Part shown: positions 46,766 through 57,749 of the stretch, in pieces
Numbering within the stretch: position 1 is the first letter of the stretch
Layout of the letters: every line of letters begins with the position of its first letter
DNA from: Cornus controversa
Lineage: Eukaryota; Streptophyta; Magnoliopsida; Cornales; Cornaceae
Reading direction: 5' to 3'
Assembly: GCA_026545225.1 (NCBI GenBank)
Contig: CM048849.1
Location: 30,018,336-30,082,335, forward strand
DNA: 64,000 nt
Position numbers and translations under genes: made by a program
The notes under the pieces: generated by a model
What the model was told of the DNA's origin: nothing
Seen by the model: only the letters and a program-made list of their open reading frames with translations
The model's database searches: none

Positions 46766-47956
46766 TGTGACATATAAATTTGTAATTGGCATATTTCGAT
46801 GATCAAAACCTGAATGATCGAGTTGTAAGTTTCATGATATTTTATGTAACCGATCATCGACATCTTCGAGCTGACACTCAAGTGCATGGAAGCCGACAAA
46901 TCAGTTAGAACACCATATAGTACAGGTAAGTATGGTGAGGACATTCTGCACTTTGTAGTTCCGAGCCTATTTTGAAAAACCAGGGTTTAAATAAAAATTT
47001 TAGGGTTTTTCAAAGTAGGACCGGTCCCCAATATTTAGGACCGGTCCAACTTTTCTCGGCAAATTAGTTTCTGCAGGTTTTCAAAAAGTTCCACCGGTCC
47101 TATTTATTTGGCAGCGGTCCCACTTAGCCTGTTCCAAATAGGAAATAGTTTTTGACGGAAATTCTAATTCCTATTGGGTTTGAAACTTCTAGGAAAGTTC
47201 TATTTTGGTATTCAACTTCTTTTCCAAGTAGAATTAGGACTTCCTTGCCTATATATATGTATTCATATTTTCTCTACAAAGAGAGCCCTGAAAAATTAAT
47301 ATTTTAGAGAGAGAGAAAGTATATACAGTATAATTAGGGTTATATATTTTTAAGAACACACATCCATACTACACGAGTGATTTTTAGGATGGTGTTCTAC
47401 TTCTGATTAGCTGCTCAGAGACTGCATCAAATCTATTTGCTGACCAGAACATTGGATTGAAGGTTCTTCGCTTGCTTGCTTGCTGAGGAAGAAAGGTGAC
47501 CAGATTGCACTACGAAGGGAACAAAATACTTGCTGAGTATTTTGGTTCTTCCAGCAACCTTTCTGCAAGGGTGGTGACGTTAGCCGGAAGTCTGCAGCAG
47601 TTGGACGTGTTGTCGCAATCATAAGCCTGAGGTGTTTCGCATCAGATCCTTGACAGAGTGAAGAGGGGTGTGAGACTGAGACAGAGTCTGTTGTACTTTG
47701 CTTCATCATAGTGAATTGGTTCCCTGAGGCGTGCCACCTCCCTCCGTGGTTTTTCCCGCCTTGGGTTTCCACGTATATCTGGTGCATTCTTTTCTTTTCT
47801 TGTACTTTATTTATTTGCTTGCTTTAATTGTTTAATTAATTGGACTTAAAATTGAATTAATTAAAAATTAAGCAAACGAGCAAGTGATCCTATTCACCCC
47901 CCCCCTCTAGGTTCTAAAATACTTTTCGCAACCGCTTCCGCACCGCGCAACTCACA
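46766..47956 (+). repeat. 3' LTR (1,191 bp)
   Basis: Same termini as the 5' LTR. It differs by 8 substitutions (for example ACACTAT/ACACCAT, GGCACCGG/GGCAGCGG, which breaks one ACCGGT box at 47113, and ATCGCG/ACCGCG) and a longer poly-C run near 47897. Confidence 0.95.
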
Positions 47957-49786
47957 AAGTTGTCTGGAGAACTTCCTAGCAGCCTTGGCAGCTACAATAG
48001 CCTGGAAAACCTCTACCTAGAGGGGAACTTATTCAATAGATCTATTCCTGAATCTTTGAGTTCTTTGAGAGGAATTCAAAATTTTGATCTTTCTCGAAAC
48101 AATTTCTCCGGACAAGTTCCTAAATTCTTGGAGAAATTTTCCCTAAAGAATCTTAATATCTCATTTAACAATTTTGAGGGTGAGGTACCAATAGGAGGAG
48201 TTTTCAGAAATACTAGTGCAATATCAGTTGTTGGGAATAGTAGGCTTTGTGGGGGAATACCTGAACTTCAACTACCCAAATGCAGCTTCAGAGAATCAAA
48301 GAAACAAAAAAGGTCTCTTGCACTCATAACAACAATCTCGGTAGTGTGCACAACACTAGGTCTAATGATGGTGTTGGGTTTCTTGTTTTGTTGTTGTGAT
48401 CCTAAGAACAAAAGAAAGGGTCAACATTCTGGGTCAATTTTGAAGGAATTATTCTTGAAGGTGTCTTATGAAAGGCTTTTCAAAGCAACTAATGGGTTTT
48501 CTTCAACAAATTTGATTGGTGTGGGGAGTTATGGCTCTGTTTATAAAGGAATCCTTGATGAAGATGAAACATCTGTTGTTGCAATCAAAGTATTAAACCT
48601 CCAACGTCGAGGAGCTTCCAAAAGTTTCATGAGAGAGTGCGAAGCCTTGAGAAATATTCGACACAGGAATTTGGTAAAGGTCATAACTTCTTGCTCTAGT
48701 GTTGATTTTCATGGTAATGATTTTAAGGCTCTTGTTTACGAGTTCATGCCCAATGGAAGTTTAGAGAGGTGGTTGAATTCAGATCCAGAAACAGAAAATG
48801 AACGGAATGAGATTCAAAGCCTAAACCTGCTTCAAAGAATAAACATTGCAATTGATGTGGCTTGTGCACTAGAATATCTTCACCATCACTGTCAAACACC
48901 AATCGTTCATTGCGATTTAAAGCCAAGTAATGTTTTACTTGATGGTGACATGGTTGCACATGTAGGAGATTTTGGGGTAGCAAGGTTTCTTCAACGGCTT
49001 TCAGATCCAAAGGCAAGCAATTCGATTGCAATAAGAGGAACTGTTGGGTATGTGGCTCCAGGTACGTTATTACAGTTCATTATTGTTTGTTTTATTTTTG
49101 TGGCATGCTGTGCTGTTGTTGTTGTTATCCATAACGTCACTCAAGGCATCATAACCTCTCTCTCTCTCTCCCTCATCTCCCCGTGCGTGTGTGTTCTTGT
49201 TAATTGGTTCAAAAGAGTGATGATGCAAAATAGTTCACAAGTTTTCTTAAAAAAAATTTAATTAAGCTACTTTTAGTCCATGAACTCAAATGCTTTCGAA
49301 TATGTACTTTCCAGCTTTGTGATGAATTTTTTTTTCTCTCACCTTTCTTTTCATTCATTTTGCAAAAAATAAGAGTATGGTATGGGAAGCAAAGTGTCAA
49401 CAAAAGGAGATGTATATAGTTATGGAGTCTTGGTATTGGAGATGATGACCGGAAAGAGGCCCACAGATAGTATGTTCGTGGAAGGCCTTAATCTTCATAA
49501 CTTTACTAAGACGGCCTTGCCTGATCGTGTTACAGAGATTGTACTCCCAGTACTTGTGAACATTTACGAAGAAGAGACAACAGTTGTGCCCATTAAAAGT
49601 CGAGTTCCGGCAGAATCAAGAAATGACATCAGAAAAGAGTGTGTCATATCCATGATCAAGATCGGAGTTGCATGCTCTATGGAAGCACCACAAGATCGAA
49701 TGGATATAACTAGTGTCGTTCGTGAGCTGAATCTAGTGAGGGAGTTTCTTCAAGGAAATGGAACAAGTCATAATGTGCAGCTATAA
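47957..49786 (+). pseudogene. LRR receptor-like kinase copy 2, 3' part (TM and kinase)
   Basis: Resumes at AAGTTGTCTGGAGAA exactly where the 5' part stopped. Last LRRs, then a transmembrane segment (LITTISVVCTTLGLMMVLGF, about 48325-48384), then a kinase with GVGSYGSVYKG, VAIKVL, the non-RD catalytic loop HCDLKPSN and DFGVAR. The conserved subfamily intron has GT at 49062 and AG at 49372-49373; exon 2 is 49374-49786 ending TAA. Joining 38650-40256, 47962-49061 and 49374-49786 gives 3,120 nt, exactly 1,040 codons including stop, typical for this receptor class. The insertion is therefore the only visible lesion. Acceptor context AATAAG is weaker than the ATCAG of copy 1. Confidence 0.92.
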
Positions 49787-50095
49787 AAGCCAAAACTACT
49801 GAACTTAAATGGCTTTTACCACTGTTTGAAATCCCCTGAAGTTTTTATTTTTTAACAGCATGTAATGCAGAGGATTTTGGTTCCTTCAAATGAGATCAAA
49901 GTTTTATTTTCAGGACACCATGAAGTGTTATATATATATATATATTGAAGTAGTGCTTTAAACATTTTTTGTGCTAATCAAACCTTGTCAAGAACCCACA
50001 AGTCATTTTGATAATGATTTATTTAATCACTAAAAATTTCCCTCCTTTCCTTTTCTCCTTTCACAAAATGTTTACATAACTATGGAGGTTGAAAG

Positions 50096-52046
50096 TGTTG
50101 AGAAATAAGCCCCCAATCATGAACCACCAAATATTACGATGTCATGATAAGTAAACAAGCAAGAAGAAATTTGCAAAAACACACCAAGAATTATACGCGG
50201 TTCGGCAAAACAAGCCTACATCCACGAGAAGCCCGATTTCACTATATAGATTGTAACAGTACAAGTTAAAGAATTGTATCAAGAGTACGCTCAACTCTCA
50301 ACCCTTAACCCTTATACACCCAATCTCACTCAAAAGTAAATCATAAATTCTAAACAAGAATTCTCTTTCTAAGTATCCTCTCAATAACAATGAGAGTATT
50401 GCCTTTTTTCTTCTCACTCATGTCAACCTATAACATAGGTAACTATTTATAGAGTCCAAAACCCAATTCCTTGGTGGACTAGGATTACAATTCCTTAGAA
50501 CCCAAGACTTGCCTAACAAGTACTTTCCTTCCTTGAGAACAAGACTTGCCTATTAAGAAATTACCTAATAAGATGCAACTCTATAATAGAAACCTAATCA
50601 CAATAGGAATTTTAGCCAACCTAACAAATCTCCCCTTTGGCCAAAATTTTGACAAGTCTTCAATACACGAGACTCCTATCTGTAAATCCACAAACGATCC
50701 ATCGGCCTTTCAAACTCCAGCTACATAACCCGAATCAAGTATGAAACAATGCTCCCCTTGATCCACACGGCTAATATATTCATGTAGTTGTATCAAGTCA
50801 ACACTATCAAGTGACTTTAGAAAGGGGCTTCGATGCAACCCTTCTCTAAGCAGGAACTTCCATCACACCCACGTCTGTCCGGAAACGTGCAATCCGTGTC
50901 TTCGATAAATCAAACGAAACACGTCTCAAGATCTTGTTACCAATTGCACCCCATTTCCAATCCACAATCGAAATCTAAATGCCATTGGTACTCCCCACCA
51001 GACAATACAAAATTCCACTCTGTTCTCCTTGCATTAATACCATGCAGCCCTTGGTGATCTTCTTGACTCCCCCTGCAATGGAGCACTTGCAGCCCATGGA
51101 GTCCAACCGGCTCAAGGAAATTAAATTACACCACAACTTGGGTGAAACTAAAAACCACTCATGTTGAGTAAGAGTGTTACTTTTGTAAATTGTGAGAGCA
51201 TCCCTAATACAGAGTCGAATAGTGCTAACACACCTTGACTCTATATCCTGCCAATCATTAACTGACATTTTTTTCGGTTTTCCATCCTTCCCTTTCAACA
51301 CCCGCGCTAAGCCTTGTTGAATCAAGATGTCCTTCACCCTCCTTTGCCATAGGATGAAGTTACCCTTAACATCAAATCTCTCCACCTCATATTGTGTAGC
51401 AATATTATTGGCCATGATTGTCACAAGTGCCCAAGATGAACAACACCCGTATTATAAAAGAAAAATCTAAACAAGATTTTTATCAAATACCTTGTGTATA
51501 CCTTAAAGCTCTGATACCAGTTTGTTGAGAAATAAGCCCCCAATCACGAACCACCAAATATTACGATGTGATGATAAGTAAATAAGCCAGAAGAAATTTG
51601 CAAGAACACACCAAGAATTATACGTGGTTTGACAAAACAAGCCTACATTCACGGAAAGCCCGATTTCACTGTATAGATTGTAACAGTACAAGTTCAAGAA
51701 TTGTATCAAGAGTACGCTCAACTCTCAACCCTTATACACCCAATCTCACTCAAAAGGAAATCACAAATTCTAAATAAGAATTCTCTCTCTAAGCGTCCTC
51801 TCAATAATAATGAGAGTATTGTCTCTTTTCTTCTCACTTATGTCAACCTATAACATAGGTAACTATTTATAGAGTTCAAAACCCAATTCCTTGGTGGACT
51901 AAGATTATAATTCCTTAGAGCCCAAGATTTGCCTAACAAGTACTTTCCTTCCTTAAGACCAAGACTTGCCTATTAAGAAATTACCTAATAAGATACAACT
52001 CTATAATAGAAATCTAATCACAATAGGAATTTGAGCCAACCTAACA
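50096..52046 (-). mobile_element. Internally deleted Ty1-copia element, minus strand
   Basis: Direct LTRs at 50096-50626 and 51523-52046 (plus-strand view TGTTGAGAAATAAG ... CCAACCTAACA). The target duplication GAAAG lies at 50091-50095 and 52047-52051. The PBS reads on the minus strand: complement GCTCTGATACCA at 51508-51519, abutting the right LTR, which is therefore the 5' LTR. A polypurine tract (complement TCCCCTTTGGCC, 50630-50641) abuts the left LTR. The ~900-bp interior keeps only the gag start fused to a later pol region. It starts about 310 bp downstream of receptor copy 2; bases 49787-50090 between them hold no gene. Confidence 0.9.
50975..51418 (-). pseudogene. Copia gag start fused to pre-integrase region
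   Basis: The minus-strand frame starts at the ATG of MANNIATQYEVERFD (about 51415) and reads GNFILWQRRVKDILIQQGLARVLKG, the conserved Gag N-terminus. Near 51150 it switches to NLISLSRLDSMGCKCS ... ITKGCMVLMQGEQSGILYCL, the GAG-pre-integrase region that normally lies several hundred residues further on. An internal deletion thus removed most of gag and the protease while keeping the frame open. No integrase core or RT remains. Confidence 0.75.
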
Positions 52047-52051
52047 GAAAG

Positions 52052-52772
52052 CAATAAGAGCAACTAGAGCTCATGTAAGACAAGCAATGAAATACCCCCT
52101 AAAAATTTTGCCCATGAGGTGTTAGTCTCATGCACAAAATCTAAGAGTTATTTACAACTGATAGCAACAAGCATAGAATACAAAAGACAGAATGAATTTT
52201 TTTTAAAGCTGAATAGAAATTCTATCTGAATTATTATAAAATGTTGCATAAATAAAGTACGTGTCTGGTAGTACAACTTGAAAGTCCTGTAACCCAAGAA
52301 CTCCATAACCAGAAAGAACAAGAGTTATTACTTTAAATTAAATAACTGAATATTCAATGTCTCAATATCGTTCATAATCTGAACATGAAAAAGATAATAG
52401 GTTCCTACTCTGAAACTGATGAGGAGAGATGTCCGCCACAACCAACCAACCCAAACACTATCCTCCTGGTAGAACCAGCCTGGGACTTGAAATATCAACA
52501 AAGTGGATTAAATCCATGAGCAAGTCCTCTCTACTACATTCCAACCCGAAAATCGGTAAACATACCCTCTATATGAGGGATACAAAAAAAACCAAATATA
52601 CACAAGTCATTTCCTTACCTAGTTCATGTCTCCAAAATGAAAGTCATCTTTTTTATTGTTCCCAAACTAACCCCTATCATACAAACTTAGAACATATTCT
52701 TTAAGTTTAAACCAAAGACACAAAAGCAAGTATTCTATTAAACCTAGGCAATCCTGACGTGCCACTTATACT
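52052..52772. other. Intergenic, no gene recognised
   Basis: AT-rich sequence between the deleted copia and the CACTA element. The open frame 52429-52704 has no recognisable domain. Confidence 0.5.
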
Positions 52773-52799
52773 ATCCACTACAAGAAAAAAGACTTTTTA

Positions 52800-53212
52800 C
52801 GGTGGGCAAAAAGGGCTTTTACCACGGGTTTGGCCCATCGTGGTATCCGGTGTCGTAGTTGCTAACAGTCTTTCTACCACGGGCTCAGGCCCGTGGTAGA
52901 ATACAGACTTTCTACCACGGGCATAGGCCCGTGGTAGAATAAAAACTTTCTACCACGGGCGCAAGCCCATGGTAGAAAACAGTCTTTCTACCACGGGCTC
53001 AAGCCCGTGGTAGAAAGTTTTTATTCTACCACGGGCCTGTGCCCGTGGTAGAAAGTTTCTTTTCTACGACGGGCCTACGCCCGTGGTAGAAAGTATTTTT
53101 TGGTATTGTTAAAAAACTTTCCACCACGGGCTCAGCCCGTGGTGGAAAGTATTTTTCTGCCACGGGCTAGGCGCCCGTGGTGGAAAGTATTTTTTTACCA
53201 CGGGCTCATAAT
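52800..53212. repeat. Left subterminal palindrome array of the CACTA element
   Basis: About ten hairpin units with CTACCACGGGC and GCCCGTGGTAG arms and 2-8-nt loops, separated by ~20-nt AT-rich spacers. Presumed transposase-binding sites. Confidence 0.9.
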
Positions 53213-55474
53213 TTTAAATTATATGTATTGATTTCTAGCACAAAAACCACCTGTATAACAAAAATCACTCATCTTTAATTCCACTAATACATCACAAGAT
53301 AACACCCAAAGTCATATATCTGAATATGAAGAAAGAAGATTTGCCATCAATTTACAAGCATTGATAAAAAAATGTTATGCAGAAGATAAAAAATGCACTA
53401 AGAAATAGAGACAGGATTAATGTTAATCAAATAAATATATACATACATATATACCCATAACAGTTTTGGTAATTTGAGAACAATGGAACCAATAAGCACA
53501 ATAATAGATTTAGTGCAAAAAGATTGAAAATAAAAATGCCACAAAATTGAAAGCTATTGTTTCCTTTTCAGAGAATAAGAAGAAGAAGCAAATAATCATA
53601 TGTTACAATGAAGAAAATAATGAGATTAAGGTATGTATTCATCCCCAATATATTAATAGAGTGATAATTATGCAAGGATTCAGTGTTGATTCAGAAGATT
53701 AACATAACAGCAGGCATGCAACTATTCTCAGGCTGCAGATTTGCTTCTGCTATCTCAGGCTGCAGATTTGCTTTTGCTGTCATCAAAGGCCTACTGATAT
53801 GGAGAAATCTTTTAGAAGGTCTTATGAGCTACATGAATGGTTTGAGCAAGTCAAAAATGTTATTTTAAGTTCATTCCAAGTCCAACCTTCCAAAATCTGA
53901 GGCTGCATCTAAATTTCACCTACCAAACCTCAGTCTACTGACGCTGAAGAACAAAAACTATTGTTGTCAAGCCCTCAAAGCTACTGTCATCCAAATTCTC
54001 CATACTTTTGACGCTAACATTGGTGTGAACAACTTTTGAACATCATTCTTCATCATTCCAAGATGTCATCAAGCTTAAACTAAGGCTGCAGCAACATTTC
54101 AACCTTAAAACCTCACTCTGCAAGCATCAGCTGCAGGTAACAAATGAAGCTTACAACTACTGTCAAAGTTAATGAAGCACACCAGATCCTCTCTATGGTT
54201 TGAGCACTCTTGTTTCACTATTTTAATTTCAGATATAAGCCTAATATTGCTATGCTTAGGGTATCTCAATTTATCATTCTTCATAGCTTCATTCTGAGTT
54301 GTTATATGGCTGTCAATCCTATGTAGCATCTGTCTTTGATATATCCTTGATGAGTAGTTCTGTTATGCATTTAAATAGCTTGAGCATAATACATTTTTGG
54401 TGTTTAGCATATTTTTAGTGAAGATTACCCAGATTTATATTTAACCTTATTCAAGTAACATTACATTTGTGCAATAGTACTATTCACTACTGGTGTAATT
54501 ACCTATTGCTATCAAAAGTCTAAAAATTGGTCTATCAAATTTTGCTTGATTGCTAGGATGTTCTATGTGATTTATTGAGTGTATTGTGAACACATTAATG
54601 ACGATTGTGACGCTTTTGGATTATTTTCATAGGTGCACCTATTTCTGAGTTACTAATGCTCAATATTATTCATAACCTTCACTCAAGAAGTTCAGAATCT
54701 GTGCTTTTGAGCTAAGCAACATATGTGAAGATGTCTTAATTCTAGCAAACCTTATACACTTGAAAACTCATGTTTGTGTCCTGTTTCTTTTTTGTTTTGA
54801 AAGATAGTTGATTTAAAGGAGCATTCATTTGTAAACATCTGATGCATAGTTATTGTTCATAGATTCTGTCAAAAGTTACAAAAAGGGGCTGAAGGTTACT
54901 CCAAACACCTTGTCTAGCTTCCAGAACCCCAGCTCGTCCTCTAATAGTTTGGGTTCAAATCAATGAAAACAACCAACTTGCTTGAAACCATAGAAATTTG
55001 GATATCAAATGACTCCTAAGGACAATACTTGTTCTGATTTACATCATCTACTAACAATCTCTACTTATGAAAAAAAAATACTACTAACAATCTGTAAATT
55101 CCCATGTCCAAGTCACTCAAGATTGGCATGTTCCATACGAAATGGATAATAACTATTTCTTTCCTTTATTTTATAGTATCCTCATTTGTAGTACAAAAAT
55201 AAGATTTCCATTATTATCCTAATGTTTTTGTGAGATTTGAGGCATTCTGGACTTTAAATGAAGTTGAATTTGAGAGGATACCCTGTTTTATATCATGAAA
55301 AATAAATGCCCAAATCAAGTGCTCTCTTTTTATAAAATTCAATTCTCCTATGAATGAGCTCTAGACTCTAATAATTCCATGTCAAAGAAGAACCATAGAA
55401 TTCAACAAGTTCAGATATAATGTCAATAGAAAGTTGAGATCTTCCTTCATAAGGGGTTTGATCATATAGAAGTG

Positions 55475-55512
<38 letters not shown>

Positions 55513-55534
55513 GGAGAGGGAGAGAGGAAAAAAC

Positions 55535-55874
55535 CTGTGATATCATCGTTCACTGAAGTATAAAAGGATTTATTAGCAGAATAAGAAAAACCAACTCCTA
55601 CCGGTGACTCCAAGTATAATATGTTTGCTTCTGCAGAAAGGAGAAAGTTAAAAAAAGTGAAATTATATGTTATTTCTTTCAAGTTTCACCTATATACAAT
55701 ATATTTAATATGTAGACGCATTCATATTGACACAAAAATGGAGAAAGATAATTATTGTGAATGTACCTTTATTCCAGCTATATGTATTTTTGACCAAAAC
55801 ATTCCCACTTCGTTCAAAAGGGCCATGCTCACAGAAAGCTCCAGCTCCAGCTCCAACGGATGAACAACCTGGCC
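55535..55874 (-). pseudogene. Captured serine carboxypeptidase-like exons
   Basis: The parent family (S10 serine carboxypeptidases/acyltransferases) works in the secretory pathway and vacuole. Exon 55767-55874 (acceptor TTGCAG, donor AAAG|GTACAT) encodes PGCSSVGAGAGAFCEHGPF and SGNVLVKNTYSWNK; GGPGCSS is the family's oxyanion-hole motif. Exon 55535-55630 (acceptor TTCTGCAG) encodes EANILYLESPVGVGFSYS and ANKSFYTSVND. They join in frame. A GAGAGA expansion follows the oxyanion motif. The catalytic Ser exon (GESYAG) and the rest are missing, so it cannot be an active enzyme. Confidence 0.85.
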
Positions 55875-57514
55875 CTGCAACAAGATAAAAAAGAAAGAGA
55901 GTAAAGACATCCTAATGATTCAAAAAAGAAAAAAGAAAGTAATTTAAAGAGCATAGTAGAACCCCCAATATTGTAAAAAAGACATGTGAAGGAAATCACC
56001 AAGGGCTTATGAAAATGGTGGGCCATTTCATTTTCATCTTCATTTTCATTTTCAAACGGAGTTCAAAATTCTGCAAGTACAGAGAAATCTAAAACAGGTT
56101 ATAACCAAGTGTGTTCTAACATATTAGATTTCAACACAATAATGTTCAAGTTACAAGATCAGCAATACAAAGCTCAACTTGAAATAAAACAATCAGTAAA
56201 CTTTGGTAGCATTAAAAATTTGTAGCATCAGCAGTACAAGGCAATCTCAGTAAAAGACTTTAGGCAAACATAGAAGATTTATATGATGAGAATTCAGATT
56301 TGCCTATATAGTAAAGTACTCAAATAGATAATTTTAACACTTAGACAACATCTATACCACATTTCAGTAAAACAAATAGAGTAACAGCCAAGACTACAGG
56401 ACTAGATTTTGATCTTGTGCTAATTCTGGAAAAATTGAATCTAAACCAAGTTTAAAATATGCATTGAAACATGCTCATGAACTTTGGACCCTTAGATTTC
56501 AACCAGCAACATGAACAGACCTTGAAAAGGCCTTCGACAACAAAGTTTGGAACAGAAATAGGATTCAGGTAGTCAAAAATGACTGCAGTTACTAAAACAA
56601 CTTCAACACAGAAAATATATATGTAATATGCTTAAAGACTCTTGCTGGAATAGTTCAAATCAGTTCACAAGTTGTTTAACACAATTTGACGCTACTTTTG
56701 GCCATTTTCAACAATGAAAAGTGCATCAGCTAGCTTTGGAATGCAGCGAATGCTTGAAAATGAAATAGTCCTGATTCTGAGCTAATATATCAAATTAAGT
56801 ATGCTCAAATGATTCAGATTCAATCCAGATCAGACCTTGACAGATTAGCGAAAAAGAGGAAAATGAAAAGACAAAGAAAAAATAATTTACACTTTTTTTA
56901 ATTCTCAAAATGAGTTTAGAAATTAATAATTCCTGAAAAGAAGTTCAAAAATTAGGGGGGCTAAAGAAAATGAGATGTAAAATTAAAAGTTTCTCCCTCA
57001 CTTCTCATATTTTCTTTTCCATCCTATTTTCCATGGCAACCAAACAACAAAAAAAGTAACTGCTTTTTTTTTTTTCCTTTAATGGCAAATCAGCAATCCA
57101 AATGGAGACTAAAAGCAACTTTTACACAATAGCTGAATAACACCAAATCCGCTAAGAAAAGTAAAACTCACCTGCATCACAGGGCTCCTTTCCTTACTCT
57201 TTGGTAAAGCTTCAAGCTTTTTGTTATCCAACTAGAATACAAATACATATATATGTATAAGCATAAAAAATTAATGCAAAAATTAACTTGCAAAAATCTA
57301 AGAGAACACAAAGGAAAAAGGTACCAAAAGCACTGAGCTTGGGGGAAGTAATGATATATGTGATCACCATCTGCTTAACCTTTTTGCAACTGCTGCTTGT
57401 GCCCTGTACGATGGTATTATATATATTAACATATAATCTATGAAATAATTCAACCAATAATAACAAAATAAACTAGAAAAAATAACAATTTCTTGCATAT
57501 CAAACCATGATATT

Positions 57515-57746
57515 ATGGATACTAATTCATCAAAGAAGTCTTTCCTACCCTGAAAATCACATCAGGAAAACATAAGATTATGGAATATACATGACAAGTA
57601 TATACTTTAAAACCATAGCCAACTTAAAGATACATCAAACTTTGAAGAAGGAAACAAGAAATAGAAAAAGGAAAATCAGAAGCTAAATCATACCCACTAT
57701 CACCGAGGACAATGACCTTTAGCAAACTTCTTTTCGGTGTCAACAT
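57515..57746 (-). pseudogene. Captured Rab7-type GTPase exons
   Basis: Rab7/RABG3 GTPases control late endosome and vacuole traffic. Minus-strand ATG at 57746 begins MLTPKRSLLKVIVLGDSG (exon 57694-57746, phase-2 donor GG|GTATG). The next exon starts at 57549 after TTTTCAG and continues VGKTSLMN, completing the P-loop GDSGVGKTS. The following codon is TAG where Gln is expected, and similarity ends within two codons. Only about 26 residues are captured and no later G-motif is present. The first codons differ from the usual Arg-rich start. It lies upstream of the carboxypeptidase exons in the same orientation. Confidence 0.85.
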
Positions 57747-57749
57747 GAC

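Larger units (their letters stand above)
40257..47956 (+). mobile_element. Young non-autonomous Sirevirus-type LTR retrotransposon (gag + accessory ORF)
   Basis: Complete 7.7-kb element with LTRs 40257-41445 and 46766-47956 and target duplication AAGTT (40252-40256, 47957-47961). The PBS matches initiator-Met tRNA, a polypurine tract lies before the 3' LTR, and extra AAAGGGGGAGA motifs occur upstream. The interior holds a long Gag ORF and, 1.5 kb later, a second ORF, with no protease, integrase, reverse transcriptase or RNase H in any frame. Comparing the LTRs by eye gives 8 substitutions and one poly-C length change over about 1,190 bp (0.7%), so insertion was recent, probably well under a million years at usual plant rates. 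Movement must have relied on proteins from an autonomous relative. It lies in an LRR exon in the same orientation as the gene. Confidence 0.9.

Noticed and set aside
52800-53212. Regularly spaced palindromic repeats resembling a CRISPR array
   Set aside because: The spacers are AT-rich and similar, both orientations occur, and the array lies just inside a CACTA terminus. It is a subterminal transposon array in a plant genome.
57224-57466. Third captured exon in the CACTA element (minus strand, after an acceptor near 57413)
   Set aside because: Splice-like borders exist but the peptide matches no family I recognise in any frame.
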